A DNA stretch of 64,000 bases, taken from assembly GCA_029718625.1 (NCBI GenBank), contig CM056391.1, forward strand, positions 1,604,165 through 1,668,164, read 5' to 3'. The translations under genes and the position numbers were made by a program. Positions 46,927 to 58,294 of this stretch are shown here, piece by piece. Position 1 is the first letter of the stretch. Each line of letters starts with the position of its first letter. Origin of the DNA: Synaphobranchus kaupii (lineage: Eukaryota > Chordata > Actinopteri > Anguilliformes > Synaphobranchidae). A model generated the notes under the pieces. That model ran no database searches, was not told the origin of the DNA, and worked only from the letters and a program-made list of their open reading frames with translations.

Positions 46927-49900
46927 CTGACAAACATACATCCACTCACACGCATGCATTCACACACATGCACATACACATACACTCTGACTTATAAACA
47001 TACATCCACTCACACGCATGCATTCACACACACGCATACACTCTGACTTATAAACATACATCCAGTCACACGCACACATACACACACACATATAAACATA
47101 CACACACCCCTAACATAAAAGTGATTTTTTTATGACAGAAATACAATGCGTTGATTGATTTGTTGATTGGTTTACAGGCATGGGGCCTTTGGACATGCCC
47201 CTGCTGTGAGTGATGTGAGTTCACTGGGCTTAAGGGCAATTGTGAGGTTTCGCTGAGTATATGCGGGAGCACACTTTTCAGGAAGTACGCAAACATTTTG
47301 GTTTTATAAATATGACACGCAGCTTCGTTTGCTGATGTTTTAGTTAAATAACAACAAAGACAACACGTGACATGGCCGACCAAGGGGCCTAACGACACTT
47401 ACACAGTACGGTTGGAAAATAGTATGGAGGATATTTTTTTTGTGTACTGCACATTGCGGCTAAACTGTACACATTAGACAGCACCCATCTGCCAGTACAC
47501 AGGAGACAGGATGCAGTAGATAGGGCTCTGATTCGGACAACGCCATGGTCTTCAATGGTCTTGACAAGTAGATTCAGGTGTCTTAGTGCTTATGGCAAAA
47601 ACCTGCACCCACACTGGCCCTTTTTGGATAAGATTGGACACCCCTGTGTTAGATGAACACCAGCACAGATTATTTTACGCTCACCAGATGCACACCTCCT
47701 GCCAGGGCTGCCAAATGTGGTCAATTTCAACCTGGGGAGGGGGGGGGGGGGGGCTTGCAATCCTGGACTGGAGGGGATTAGGATCGAGGGGGGACATCCC
47801 GTAGACCTGATTCTGGCGTGAGATTTCTTGAGGGAGACGGTAGGTTTAAGGCTCAAAGCCTGAGTCTCATGTCAGATGCAACCCTGCCTCTTTCTGTCCT
47901 TTAGTCCTCTCTGCTTATTAGCTGCAAAGGGTTCTGGTTGGTAACAGGGGGTTTCCAGTGATATATCACAGTACAGAACATCCGCTACCACAGTAGTCTC
48001 AGGGCACGGCCCTGTGATGAGTTTTTAGAAGATATGTCAAGTTTGAACGCTTTGGCTTCGATGGTAGGGGAGCTGAAGATGGAGACAAACAGAGATCAGT
48101 ATCTCTCAGCTACCCGCATGCAGACTTACAGTGAATTTTCCCCGGGATAAACCGGTTGGCCCGTTTAGGAAATAAATAATGGATTGCTGCAGTCTTAGTG
48201 GGGGCTTTGTATGGAAATGGCGTTGTGTTAAGGCGCCTGTCTGGGCTGAGCGTTGATCAATCCTAGGAGCACTGAAATGCCCCGGTTCCTGGCCAACGTG
48301 CCCCACCCTCCACTAAAGATTTCTGTGAATGTTTTTTTTTCTCCCGATTTGGAATGCCCAATCCTATTCACCAGGAATGCCCCCTGGTGAATGCTCCCTG
48401 CTGCAACCTCTGCTACCACTTCGGGAGACCGCAGGCGTACGCACGTGCTCTTCTCTGAAACGTGTGACGATGAGCCATTGCTTCTTTTCACGCAAGCCGG
48501 TCTCGCACAGACACCAGGAGGAGGAAGACACTTCACGTGCAGCTTGAGCAAGGAGACCGTGGGCGCCCCGATTAGGCCAGCAGGGGTCACAGGCGAGCGA
48601 TGAAAAACGGTAATCAAAGCCAGCTGAAGCACTCCTTCCTTATGCGACGCTACGGTAAATTACGCATCTGGGCTGCCAGCCGGAGTCAGCACTAGAACAG
48701 TCCGGATTCCGTACCGGACCGTGTGACCCCTCTGGAAAAGTCCAGATTCCATAACAGACCGTAAGACCTATCCGGAACAGTCCGGATTACATAACGGACC
48801 ATGACACCCATCGGGAACAGTCCACATTTGACGCCAGACAGTGAGACCCATTCAGAGCAGTCCAGATACCATACTGGACCGTGAGACCCATCTGGAACAG
48901 TGTTTTAACAGAATGTGCCTCCCAGCAACGCCATCAAGATGGCTTCTATTTTCCTTGGGCTAACATTAGCAGTTGCGGCCCCTCTCTCCTGCATTTAAAG
49001 GAAGGATAATGAGAGTGTGTAATGAGTCTGGGGGTCTGTCCATGGGGCGCTGTCCCTTATGAGTTATCAGGCACATACAGGTGTGCTTTTAAATCAAGGA
49101 GGAAGAAAAAAACTTAAGAACACAACAACTTGAGCGTGAATCGGTGCCGACCCGTCAACATCGCCGCGTTCACCAGTAATGATGTCACCAGGGACACACC
49201 GCCGCCCCCGGCAACGACATCCCAGCTGGCATTGATGACGCAATCCCGCGGCCTGACAATTTAACGGCAGCCTCGCAGCGGCGCGCCGTGCCTCTCGGCC
49301 GTGTAAAAAGGCGCCGGCTGTCGCCGTCGGTTTGGCTCGATGAAACCGTAACAAATAAACGCCCTGAGGATTTACGCCCCCTTTATTCATTACGAAACTC
49401 AGGGGCGCGTCTGCAGAGAAATGGATTTTAATTTAATAACATGTTGCAAAAGCACTGTCAGCCCGGACACTGCCCACGTCTCAAATGACTATTGATTTTA
49501 ATGATCGGGTCTGACGTTGCTGCCGCTGCTGATACATGGAAATGAATAGCTGTTAGCTCAGAGCTCAGAGCTCTAGACATGCCCCGCTGGTGTCACAGCA
49601 CAGATGTAGGGCTCGTGTCCTGCAGTGGCAGTCTGTGATGTCATCACAGAGGGACAGAGCTCCAGCCCTCAGCTTGCGTGCAGACAGGAATTCATTGGAG
49701 ATTTTACAGTCAAGTTTTATGATGTCATCAAACACCCGCTGGGCTCGAGCCCTCAGGGCAACTGTGCCAACATCATGTGACAGTCAAAAGGTTCGTACAC
49801 TTACGGAGTCAAGGGGTATGCGAAATTGAGCACCAAATTAAACGAACTTGACAGAGTGGCTGGGCAGATTATAGCCTGAAGTATTAAGATCGCTGGTAAA

Positions 49901-52900
49901 ATAAAAAGTCCAAGCAAAGAAATGTATATTAATACGCAGATCAGGAGGAGTTAGGTGATGCAACTAGGCCTCCAGGTTGCATTATGGCATAGGCTTGAAC
50001 CAGTAGAGTTCATATACGATATTATCTTTTTGAATCCCAGTTCTCTACATATTGTTCCGATTGTAGCTTAATTGCTTGTTCAATAGACACAGCCGTTCAG
50101 CCATCACCTCATTTAAAGAAACTGTATTGTTCTCTAATATCTGATAGTAGACAGCTTGCTGTCTCAGTGAGAATACAATTCCTGTGGCTAATACAATGTT
50201 AGCAGTACAGCTAACTGTCACAAGAATGTTACTGCATATGTTTTGAGCGATTTCTTAGCTTTATACAATAGTTGTTTACGTTTTTATGGTTTTTCATATA
50301 CAGTGTAGTTGTAATACTGGTAGATTCCTCGTCTTAATTTGGGGGCAGTTGGTATTCAGCTGGCTTCACAGGGATCAAAAGCCTTGATGGACAAAAGAGC
50401 CTATTCTGCATGTTGAGATTTCTCACATTCTTTTGGTTGTGACATCATAATGTGTGTCCCTTTGATCTCTCCCCCAGGGCAGAGATGGAAGCCCTGCATA
50501 TTGTGTTGTCATAAGAAAGCAAACGGGGTGCCACTGACCTGTACTCTGGGGGAAGCGGGGGATTCTCTCGTAGGGAATCACTGTTTTGTTCTCCAGGAGC
50601 TCTGCTAAGCCGCCCAGCCCAGAACCGCAGATGATGGCCACCTTGGGCCTCTTTGTGGTGTGATCCAGCAGCCAATCGGCCGTCTCCTTGTACTCCTCGT
50701 ACGTGTAGCTGTGTGGGGAGAAAAGCAAGGGGGGGGGGGGGGGGGTTACATGCTGACCATGTGAAAACTTCACCTGAAGGCAGGAGGGACTCGTAAATTC
50801 TCTCGTACTTCACAAGGCTGGTCCTCTCGGCCATCGTGACAGCGTGATTTAAAGGCTCAACATCGAAAGTCACACACAAGAGAAAGAGGAAGTAATGCAT
50901 GTAATGTGATCACCCAGACAACACCTGTTCGCCTGAGGAGTATCCGGCTCAAGAAACCAGTTTGTTTGCTTTCCACCGTGCCAATTTTAAACAAACAGAC
51001 CGGTCCTCACGTGTCCAAATATATGCACAGGGGACTAGTAGCATGGGAAACTCACACAGCCAGCAGGAACCAATCACAACCTCCGTACAGACCAGGTAAC
51101 CCTGGGTAACACCAGCCTTCCAATAGCCTACTCCTACAGTGTCTGCATACAAATGAATGTGTCCATGAATTAGCTCTGGCAGATGAGACAATAGTTAGCA
51201 CTGAGGCTAGGACCAGCTCCATGGCATTCCCACTGCAGTCAATACCACAACCAGACTTATATGGTCAAAGATGTATTTGAAATGCTTTAATGCTTTTGAT
51301 TCTGGTAAAAAAATTAATAAAATTGTGCAGATATCTGAGTTTCAATAAAATGTGTTTATTGAAACTCTCAGATATCTGAAAGCTTTCAATAAAATGTGTG
51401 CAGATATCAGAGTTTTCAAGAGTTTTATTGAAAATTCAATAAAAAAAAGTTGTTAACCAAAAAAAGCAAAATGTAAAATCAAATGAAAGACAAATTTTGT
51501 TCTTAATATTCATGAAGACCTTTTCAAAATTGTCGGTAACCTGCATGAATTTCACCTGTGTCTAAAGGAATAAAGTTTTTTTTTTCTCTATGTACTCTGG
51601 TAGAGTTGAATTAACACTGGACATTTTACAGTGTATTCATTTGGAACGTTATCATACAGAAAGCATGATAACGTCAAAAAGAAAGAGAGCATTGAGACGT
51701 GCATTGTACTATCACGAGAGTGAGGAAGTAAAACTATCAGTCGGCTAACAATGATAAAAGGCAAAAAAAACAGTAAAGTATAAAACAGGGTCATCCAAAA
51801 GCCAACCTAAAAAAAGCTCCCATATACGTACAGTGTCTAATGGCAGGGACTTCCATAGTTTATGGGAGTGTGGGGCATGCCTCGTCAAGCCGTAACTTGA
51901 CGGACAGCATACCTGCCATGCCAATAAAAACGAAACGCTGCCTCCACACATTTCTTCACGTGATTAACACACGGACCACAAAGCAAACCAGAACTGAACG
52001 TCTGAACTGAAAAGGCTGTGTGGCTGGTAGCCATGCGGTGCATTCTATGGAGGGAGATATGTCTTGTGTTGAAACAAGCCATGCTTTAAAAACCAATAGT
52101 GCATTTGTTTAATAAATAAATTATAAAATAATAAAGCTAAAGATAATTCTCACGTGATGCCAGTACAGAGATAAGGTCAAAGGAGTTAAGTGGGATCTTT
52201 TCTAGGACTCGTCAATAATATGCCAACTGCATTTTGGACCAGTCGCAACAAAATTCAGTGGGGTTTTTTTTTTGTGTGTGTGTGGTTTTTTGAAACCACT
52301 AATAAGCACATTCCAGTAAGATGTAGTAGTACAAGTAATGTAATAAAAGCATGTATTAACCTGTCTGCCTGTGGCACCTCACCCTTACTGTGTCTCCAAA
52401 ACGAATTACCTTTATGACTAGTTAAGACATTGCTAAGACATTGGCTTCTGGGATTCAAAGTTTGACTAATTTATCAATCACTAAAACTAACTAATTATGA
52501 AAAACTAGAATGATTGCATTTACGTTTAAGTCAAATTGAAGACCCTGGTGCTAAAACTACTGAAGTCACATTTTTAGACAATTCAAGTTGAGCATAGAAA
52601 CATGTTCTATTTGTTTAGCTAAGCTCACCCTATGACTATTGTTAACAGAAAAGGTGCCTAAGGAATGCATAAAAACAGCAAAACTTTTAATGGCTGATTT
52701 TACGGATCAATGATATTTTTGGATTTGATTTTCTCAAAATAGACATTTTGTGACTTCAGTACTTTTAGCACCAGGGCCTTCAATTTAAGGACTGTCATAA
52801 ACCCAAAATCAGTTTTTAAAATCAGGTGGGTATTGGATGAAGGGAACAAGAGGTATTGGATGAAGGGAACTCAATACTGAGTTTGCAGCTGTACTGCCTT

Positions 52901-53279
52901 AGGGTCCAAAGTACACATGCAAATTTATGCAGAGCTTAGAAACGTTCAGCTCCTCTTTTGTAAAGCTCAATATTTTACGTGTTCTTCACCGGTCCTGGGC
53001 CAGAATAAAGCGCCGCTCTCATAGCCTAGCTGGGGGTCGTGTGGCAAGAGTTGGTCAGGGAACGGCAGTGCATTTTCAGAAGTCACAGGCAACGTAACGG
53101 AGACGTTTTAATCAAGGGAAGATGGTGTGTCAATAACACTGCCATTAAAGCGAAGCGGCTCAGGGCACAGTGTGGCCCTGGAGGAGCGGATAGGATTCGT
53201 TGTTTTTCATACAAGAACAGTATACATCAGGATCATGTGAGCCTATATGCTAATACAGGCATGCAGAAACGGACCATGC

Positions 53280-53318
<39 letters not shown>

Positions 53319-56300
53319 TGAGCAGTGGCCTGGCTCTACCACCTGGCAGTTTTTTACAAGGGAAGAGATATAATGCGATGCCACACACCCTCAACCTCCA
53401 TATTCAATGCGGAGGTATACTGAATCGTATGGCAAAACCCCAGGGAACTACGATGTCGGGGGTTGGGGGGAGGAGACACGGGGAAAGCCGGAGCTGGTCT
53501 GGAAAAGGGTGCACGTTGCATCGCAAACTGAGTTATGGGCCAAATATTTAATTCTAATTTTCCAGATTTGAGAGGCATGAAATGAGCTTGGCAAGCTGGG
53601 GTATTTGGCAGTGGCGGGGCGTGGTTTCGCGGGCGTGCAGCGCCGTACGCCCACTGTGAGGTGTGTAATGGACTGCTGTGAAGGGGAATCCCTCTGATAT
53701 TAATAGCCTGACTGCATCCCAGGCAGTTCAACACCCCCCCCCCCCCCCCTCACCCACCACCAGAACCACCAGCCTGTCATCTACAGCACAGGGACAATCC
53801 AGCCTGCTGTATCTTAGCAACACATCCAGCTGCTCGGAACACTATCAACGGTAGTAGTACCCACTGCACTGTATACTATAGTTATATTTACACCATTCTA
53901 TATACAATTCTCTTCTTCTATACGCTATTTTCCTCCACAATGACAAGTGTGAAGAATGAAATTGGCTCTTTGTGACTAGGATAAAGATCTTGTGTGTTAG
54001 GCAAGGTCTTTTGTATATGCAAGGCAGTGGTGCATTTCTTCCCCTGGTGAATTTGTAAAATGCCTTTGCTGACTCCATTTTAAATGCCAAAGCTGATGAA
54101 TAGCAGCAATGCGGGATTGGATATGATGAATGATTGCACGGCTGCCTTACAAAAAAAGAAAAGAAAATTCACAATGGTCCTGTTTATAGGTGACTGTAAA
54201 CCTGATCTATACGCATCACTCCACGGTGAGGTCACCTGTTTGGCTTCAGTGTTAACCTGTTTATTCATTGCACACTGAGGCGGGCTCACGTGTTCACGCT
54301 TCAGTGATGCCAGAGAAACAGAGATAGGGAGAGAGTGGGAGAGAGAGAGAGGGAGAGATTGGAACGTATCCAGGGCAGTGCTGAAAGCATTCTTTATTCT
54401 CGGGAGCCATTCTGACAAACTGTAACAAACCCTCTTGCGTAACCTTGTGCAAGTGCTACCATTCCCACATAAAGTGCCACTGTCTAGAGGGGAAATGTTT
54501 TCTTTTTTTCCCCATATGGACATGCACTTACCAGTAACAGCTTTTTGTGACATGGCTAAATTTTGAGGAAGTGATGGTGCAAATGTTATAAAGTGCCTAC
54601 ATTGGACGGCAAACGGATGTATTTGCCCCATCTGATTGTGTACAACTTACAAAAGCAAGCAAGCATGTGATGTACTGTTTTATGATGTATTTATTTTGAA
54701 ACGCCCATCGCCATAAAACGCTACCCCTGTCCTTTTATTATTCATATAGCGCGGGGAAACGATGCTTGCTTTCGATTTTTGAAAGGAGACATATTTCCAT
54801 GAGAGCGAAATATAGAAAGGATGTGGACTTCTCCAGCAAACAAAAAACTTAGTTAACCGTTAAAGAGATACTGCAGAGCCTTTTCTAAGGCCTTTTTTAC
54901 CGCTTCAATTTGAACTGGAACTCGTGAGTAGGTGTGGTCATATGACGACGATGCCACGTAATCATATTATGAATATCCATACGGTCAAGGAGTGAAAGGG
55001 TGTCTTGGTGAACTGACTCAGCCCCACTGAACTCAATACGCTCATTCACGCTAAAGTAACGTTAGGCTACTATTAAATACATTAAAAAACACAGCAAAAC
55101 CCAGTCACACAGTAACTAGTATATTGAACATGGCTGGTTGTAGCGCCCTCATCCACTTGGTCCGGAGAGAGAATTGTTATCATTTATTAGCTAACATTAT
55201 TCATGAATGATAACTAAGATAACTAGCTAGCTAGCTAAGTTACCAGTTATCTGGACCAAACGGGGCTAAACTCACACACAATAGACTGCCTTGCATTACC
55301 TAACTTATCGATACATTCCATCTCTCGGCAGATTATGAAAGCTAACAGAGTCGAGGAACGATACATCTCTGACTCCTTGGCATAATGCAGGCAAGTTAGC
55401 TAAAGATACCAAAGTAAGACGTTGTAGATGAATAACTATGGCTACGTTCACACTGCAGGTAAAAAGTGGCCCAGATCCGATTTTTTCCTCAAATGTGACA
55501 CATCTGATTTTTTATGGAGGTGTGAACAGCAAAAATCACATTGAGTCTGACATTTCCAATTCTCATTTGGGCCACTTTTGAACGTGGTATTAGATTCCGA
55601 TACATAACCGATTGTGTCAAAGCGCACGCAGTCTGAATAGTCAGATCGGAATTAATGTGACTTTTTACGTTATTTTTGATGTAGCAGGGTATTATGGTGT
55701 ATTCAAATTAACTCGCAAGTCCGAATATTTCCTTCCGAGAAGAAAAAACTATTTGAACATGACAATAATGTCACGTTCAAATCGTTTTTTCTTCTCGTTA
55801 ATCAGAAATATTCCGACTTCCGAGATAATTTGAATACACCATTAGAACGTAGCGCACGGGCTAGTTAGGTTATCAACACATTCACATTATATTATCATGT
55901 GTTGTCATTTTAGATAAGTGGTAAATGTGCAAAGCAGTGGATTTTTTTGGGCACAAACGATAGCCTACACCATAATAAGTCGTAGGCTACGTTTTTATAT
56001 CATTCGCGGACAGCTGCGTTAACCGTTTTGTGATTTTAAATAATGTTAGAACTGTCCATATTATTGTCTTGGTTTGTTGCACGGTATTTATTATTCACGG
56101 TTTTCTCATGTAGCTGCTTACCGAACATTAATGGTTGTCGGTCCAATAATGTGTCAATAGTTTAATCTAAGGGTGCGCAGTGATGTTGGGCTATAGCCTA
56201 ACGTTACACATGAAGTTGAACAGATGTGTCGTGTGATAGCTTTTTTTATACTGTGTATTTGAACACGGCTGAAACGCTGTATTGGCCAATCTGCATCCCG

Positions 56301-58257
56301 GAACTATCCGTTTTATAAATGTTATATCGACTGGTCTCACTAGCCAAACGGCTGAGCGCTCCATTTTCTTAACTCGCCCGTCCTCAGAATCACTAATTTC
56401 ATGCCTTGCTTGAGTTTCACTGAAACCGCCCATGTCACGGTCCCCCCATTCCTGGCTCAGATCTCGCATTCACGAGTCCCTCTGCACAGAAGTAGCAGCC
56501 ATGGCAGCACAAAAAGCTAGGCTTCCCCCCCCCCCGTCTCCTCACCCTTATCATTAGCTCCACTGCACATCAACTTTAAAATTAACGCAGAAGCTGTGAC
56601 TTTGATGACTTCCTTTTTGTTGTTGTTTATTTCTGCAGGCTGTGTGACAGGCGCTATGTCTTTTGTTAATTTGCACGGGTCATTTGAGCAGAGCAATCGG
56701 TTCACACTGGAATCAGATATGGGCCACATTAAAAAATTAATGTGAACAGCCAAACAAAAACAATCTGATCTGGGCAATAAATCTTAATTGAGCATTAAGG
56801 CCTGCAGTGTGAACGTAGCCTTAGTAGCTCGATATAAGTCGTAATATTAACGTTAGCGGTAATATAAAGCAATTCGCATTTGAACTTGAACTAGCTAGTT
56901 AGCAGTACAAGGGTCTTGAGGGGAAAAAAAAATAAAAAAAGTTGGTCTCGGCTTTTATACCACGTGCCCAGCCGAGACCACTCCTAGGATCACCTCAACT
57001 CCACCCATTTTTATGTTAAGGATCTTGTGACGTCACGAATCCCCGGAAACCAGCGTATTGGTAAGTCTACACAAAAACTCAAATAAAACTATTTTGACTA
57101 AACATGAGATTTTCGGACATAGACAGTTGTGTATGATCATAATCTAACCCAAAACATCGGTTTTCAACGGGAAAAGTCGGTTTGTGACTGCAGTATCACT
57201 TTAAACACTGGCAGGCACGAGATTAAAGAGAGGAAAGTGCCCTCGCCAGCGCCTCCAGCGCGGGAGCTGTCCAGGGTCCTGCGGGTCTTCGTTGGATCAG
57301 CGATTTCCATTCAGAAAAGGGCCTGCGCACAGTCGCGGTCGCCTGTGTTGCTGCGAATTGGGCGTACAGAAGAGCAAGCACAATAGCTGCGCGCTTTGTT
57401 TTTCGTAGGCAGAATTTTTTACCCCCCTCCAAAGAGCTGACAACAGCTCGGGCGGTCTGTGGGCTAGCTACTTCACATGCCAATTTGGTTCTCATTTGTG
57501 TTTGAGTAAAAATGTCGGTAACTTTTAAGATTTCACTTTCTCAAAGGAAATGCAATTTATCGGCGGCATTACTGTAGCTATTTACTGTACTGTATCTATC
57601 GTACGAACCCCCAGTCTGAGGAAATTTTGTTTGTCGTGGATGTTGGCACGTGGGGCAGCGCGTAGCCTATTACAGAGCACTTGATAAGCAGTAAATCCTA
57701 TGTGTTTAGCAAGTAGCCTATCTGTGTGTGCTTGCGAGGCATTTCAGAGAGTAGCCTATTTAATCACTCCTTATGGGACGTACAGATTATATAAGGGAAA
57801 ACTCTGCTTGTTACCGTTATTTTGAGAAAACGTGAGGATGTTCAGCAACAACCACGCGGTTTGTGTTTTACAGTTCGGGAGTAGGCTTACAATAACCTAG
57901 CGATAGCCTATAACAGACATAAAATATTGCACCAAATGTCCTTTTTAATTCAGTTAAATCCAACGTTTTTGGCAACGAATTAAAGCGAACAGAAATATGA
58001 GGCTACTTTAATTAGTGAAGTATCGAATTGTTTTTCTTTTTTCATAGGCTACAATGTCCTGTTACGATAAATTAGCTACATAATTTCTGTTGCTTTGACG
58101 ATGGCAGTCTACAAATACGTAGCCTAACTATATCTGCTTATTTTAATGGTGAATGTGAACGTTATAGGGACGTGGATTTTGTACACTGTTCAGAGCTGTT
58201 ATCTCTATACTGTAGTAATTCACCGATATCTTACCTGCATTCGTTGTCAGACGACAT
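37023..58257 (-). CDS. pnp: Purine nucleoside phosphorylase (complete, six coding exons)
   Basis: Cytosolic purine-salvage enzyme: phosphorolysis of inosine and guanosine to free base and ribose-1-phosphate, normally as a homotrimer. Coding exons on the minus strand: 58257-58235, 50708-50539, 46704-46601, 44196-44021, 43204-43014, 37219-37023. Lengths 23+170+104+176+191+197 = 861 nt, giving 286 residues plus TAG; human PNP has 289. Every junction has GT/AG and the phase is conserved. Active-site landmarks of the mammalian enzyme are present, shifted by +4 from human numbering: the phosphate loop GSGLGG (Ser37), QGRFHFYEG (Arg88, His90, Tyr92), [26 protein letters not shown] and ANHEEVL (His). 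No frameshift or missing catalytic residue is seen, so it should be functional. Teleosts carry several PNP paralogues; which one this is cannot be decided here. Introns are packed with transposons. Confidence 0.97.
39195..39305 (+). repeat. LINE-type 3' tail with (TTA)n and (TAG)n arrays
   Basis: TTTTGTGAAGCACCTCGTGC, then GGTGCTATACAAAAAAAGTT followed by TTA and TAG triplets; resembles the 3' ends of fish LINEs that finish in a microsatellite. Confidence 0.45.
39762..39832 (+). tRNA. tRNA-Gly (anticodon GCC)
   Basis: 71 nt that folds as a canonical tRNA: acceptor stem GCATTGG with CCAATGC, A box TGGTTCAGTGG, anticodon loop CTGCCAC, B box GGTTCGATTCC within a CCGGG/CCCGG T stem. I recognise it as matching the vertebrate tRNA-Gly-GCC consensus. 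Pol III stop tracts (TTTT, then T8) begin 7 nt downstream. There is no SINE tail, so it is probably a real gene. It lies antisense inside pnp intron 5. Confidence 0.95.
41157..42687 (+). mobile_element. Apparently intact Tc1/mariner transposon (1531 bp)
   Basis: Flanked by TA on both sides (41155-41156, 42688-42689). Inverted ends of about 45 bp begin CACTACTCACAAAAAGTTAG and continue GGGATATTCGGCTTTCGGGT; the right copy differs by about one base over that length. One uninterrupted transposase frame lies inside. Inserted in an older repeat within pnp intron 5. Confidence 0.95.
41455..42483 (+). CDS. Tc1 transposase, full length and open (342 aa)
   Basis: Cut-and-paste transposase that binds the element ends and joins them to TA sites. 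ATG at 41455 starts [20 protein letters not shown]; the frame is open 84 nt further up to 41371, but this start gives the usual family length (about 340). N-terminal paired-like helix-turn-helix: [20 protein letters not shown]; second HTH with GRP linker ([28 protein letters not shown]). DDE domain: [10 protein letters not shown] (Asp 1), [14 protein letters not shown] (Asp 2), [14 protein letters not shown] (Glu), i.e. DD34E spacing, plus a Gly-rich [12 protein letters not shown] block. No stop or frameshift, so it may be active or recently so. Confidence 0.96.
   Translation: MRPRRHLTIDQQYLAIARLQTGCSQREVATELRVSQSVISRLQQRYRETGRVTERHRSGRPLATSHTDDRFIVNSALRNRMMNATQLQAHLREVRGTQVSRQTILNRLHQRGLRARQPARVPDHTTRHRRHRLAWAREHLRWTRDQWASVLFSDESRFTLSRNDGRQRCWRRQGERYASATVVTRRPFGGGGVTVWAGVSSQYRTALHFVNGTVTSPYYLNNIINPVIVPLHEQHRPNFIFMDDNAPAHRGRIIRERLLETGVPQMEWPALSPDLNPIENLWDQLTHRVEARNSVPQNLNDLRAALQEEWDAMPQQTISRLVNSMRRRCQAVIDAQGHMTSY
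43014..43204 (-). CDS. pnp: pnp coding exon 5 (purine-site FET motif)
   Basis: Acceptor TTCCCAG and donor GTCAGT. Encodes [15 protein letters not shown] through [16 protein letters not shown] to LGADAVG. The Phe-Glu pair of SFET is the purine-binding pair (human Phe200/Glu201). Ends in phase 1. Confidence 0.96.
43310..43479. mobile_element. Palindromic MITE, copy 2 (pnp intron 4)
   Basis: Same family as 364-523: GGGCCTGGTTTACTAAGAGC start, CTTAGGCCC end, shared TGTGCAAAACCTTTTAGCGC and CCAATAACATGACTAATGAT. Confidence 0.75.
44021..44196 (-). CDS. pnp: pnp coding exon 4 (TNAAGG loop)
   Basis: Acceptor CTCTCAG and donor GTGGCC. Encodes [16 protein letters not shown], then [17 protein letters not shown] and the DHINMPG segment. 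These are the PNP family signature and base/phosphate-site residues. Ends in phase 2. Confidence 0.96.
45732..46009. mobile_element. TIR element; partial copy at 47418-47545
   Basis: Ends GGGCCATGTCCGAATCAGC and GAGTTCGGATACAGCCCTG are inverted; the interior has the ATACTGCATGTCA and CAGTATGC motifs common in fish MITEs. The right half recurs at 47418-47545 (AATAGTATGGAGGATATTTT to GGGCTCTGATTCGGACAA). In pnp intron 3. Confidence 0.6.
46128..46362 (+). repeat. tRNA-derived SINE with L2-type tail
   Basis: Head ACAGTGGTGTAGAATAATGG, B-box-like GTTTGATTCCC, and a tail TTGCTTTGGATAAGAGTGCC ending near TAATATAATG. Same family as 5752-5985 but antisense to pnp. Confidence 0.82.
46601..46704 (-). 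CDS. pnp: pnp coding exon 3 (QGRFHFYEG active-site strand)
   Basis: Acceptor TGCAG and donor GTCAGC. Encodes [11 protein letters not shown] through [15 protein letters not shown], which holds the Arg, His and Tyr that contact phosphate and ribose. Ends on a codon boundary. Confidence 0.95.
46841..46919. repeat. (CA)n microsatellite, about 39 units
   Basis: Nearly pure CA followed by degenerate CATACA-type repeats to about 47105. Lies in pnp intron 2, 137 bp past exon 3 boundary. Confidence 0.95.
48340..48600. repeat. Probable interspersed repeat of unknown family
   Basis: The stretch TCTCCCGATTTGGAATGCCC followed by GAGACCGCAGGCG and GAGCCATTGC motifs resembles a dispersed, formerly tRNA/SINE-like repeat seen in fish genomes. 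Recognition from memory only. Confidence 0.3.
48701..48900. repeat. 40-bp minisatellite, five units in exact register
   Basis: Units end in GAACAG (or GAAAAG, GAGCAG) at 48700, 48740, 48780, 48820, 48860 and 48900, a constant 40-bp period. Core: TCCGGATTCC, then ACCGGACCGTG and GACCC. Units are diverged from each other, so the array is old but without indels. Confidence 0.92.
48901..50538 (-). other. Rest of pnp intron 2; no other gene seen
   Basis: A GC-rich patch at 49140-49340 contains several CpGs but no exon with matching splice signals. Short ORFs have no recognisable features. Confidence 0.5.
50539..50708 (-). CDS. pnp: pnp coding exon 2 (phosphate-binding loop)
   Basis: Acceptor CACACAG, preceded by a C-rich tract, and donor GTCAGT. 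Encodes from YTYEEYK through [11 protein letters not shown], the phosphate-binding loop with the serine equivalent to human Ser33, to RIPRFPQST. Ends in phase 1. Confidence 0.96.
52533..52786. mobile_element. Fold-back MITE in pnp intron 1
   Basis: Arms AATTGAAGACCCTGGTGCTA and TAGCACCAGGGCCTTCAATT are inverted, followed inward by ACTGAAGTCACA and its complement. TTAA occurs close to each end (52526-52529 and 52785-52788). Confidence 0.75.
53282..53315. repeat. (CA)n microsatellite
   Basis: About 17 CA units in pnp intron 1. Confidence 0.95.
55440..56820. mobile_element. TIR element nested in the TTAA element
   Basis: Perfect 20-bp inverted ends GGCTACGTTCACACTGCAGG. Sub-terminal AGATCCGATTTT and AATCTGATCT motifs are also inverted. 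Target duplication not clear (TAT/TTA). Carries a third element at 55695-55841. Confidence 0.8.
55695..55841. mobile_element. Small palindromic MITE, innermost level
   Basis: Ends TGGTGTATTCAAATTA and TAATTTGAATACACCA are perfectly inverted, with TTA on each side (55692-55694, 55842-55844). 147 bp, strongly palindromic throughout (CGAATATTTCC and AATATTCCGAC arms). Confidence 0.82.
58235..58257 (-). CDS. pnp: pnp coding exon 1 (start codon, 23 nt)
   Basis: ATG at 58257-58255 begins a seven-codon exon (MSSDNEC) that ends in AG before the donor GTAAGA. Joining to exon 2 makes Ser, then YTYEEYK, which matches the short first coding exon of vertebrate PNP (MENG, then YTYEDYK in human). The start is chosen because this phase is the only one that fits exon 2. 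Confidence 0.85.
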
Positions 58258-58294
58258 GTCGTGCACCGATGAGTGGATAAGCCTCTGTTGCGCC

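Larger units (their letters stand above)
54864..57200. mobile_element. TTAA-flanked element, outermost of a three-level nest
   Basis: TTAA at 54860-54863 and 57201-57204. Ends AGAGATACTGCAG and CTGCAGTATCACT are inverted with one mismatch. 2337 bp in total, 1381 bp of which is an inserted second element. No transposase frame. Confidence 0.7.

Noticed and set aside
48228..48632. 134-codon minus-strand ORF as a gene
   Set aside because: No splice context or recognisable domain; overlaps a likely dispersed repeat.
48701..48900. 40-bp repeats as a CRISPR array or gene cluster
   Set aside because: Tandem diverged units without spacers or ORFs.
53039..53551. 170-codon plus-strand ORF in pnp intron 1
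   Set aside because: Runs through a CA repeat; composition and lack of motifs suggest chance.
57223..57495. 90-codon minus-strand ORF in pnp intron 1
   Set aside because: GC-rich chance frame just beyond the end of the TTAA element; no domain.
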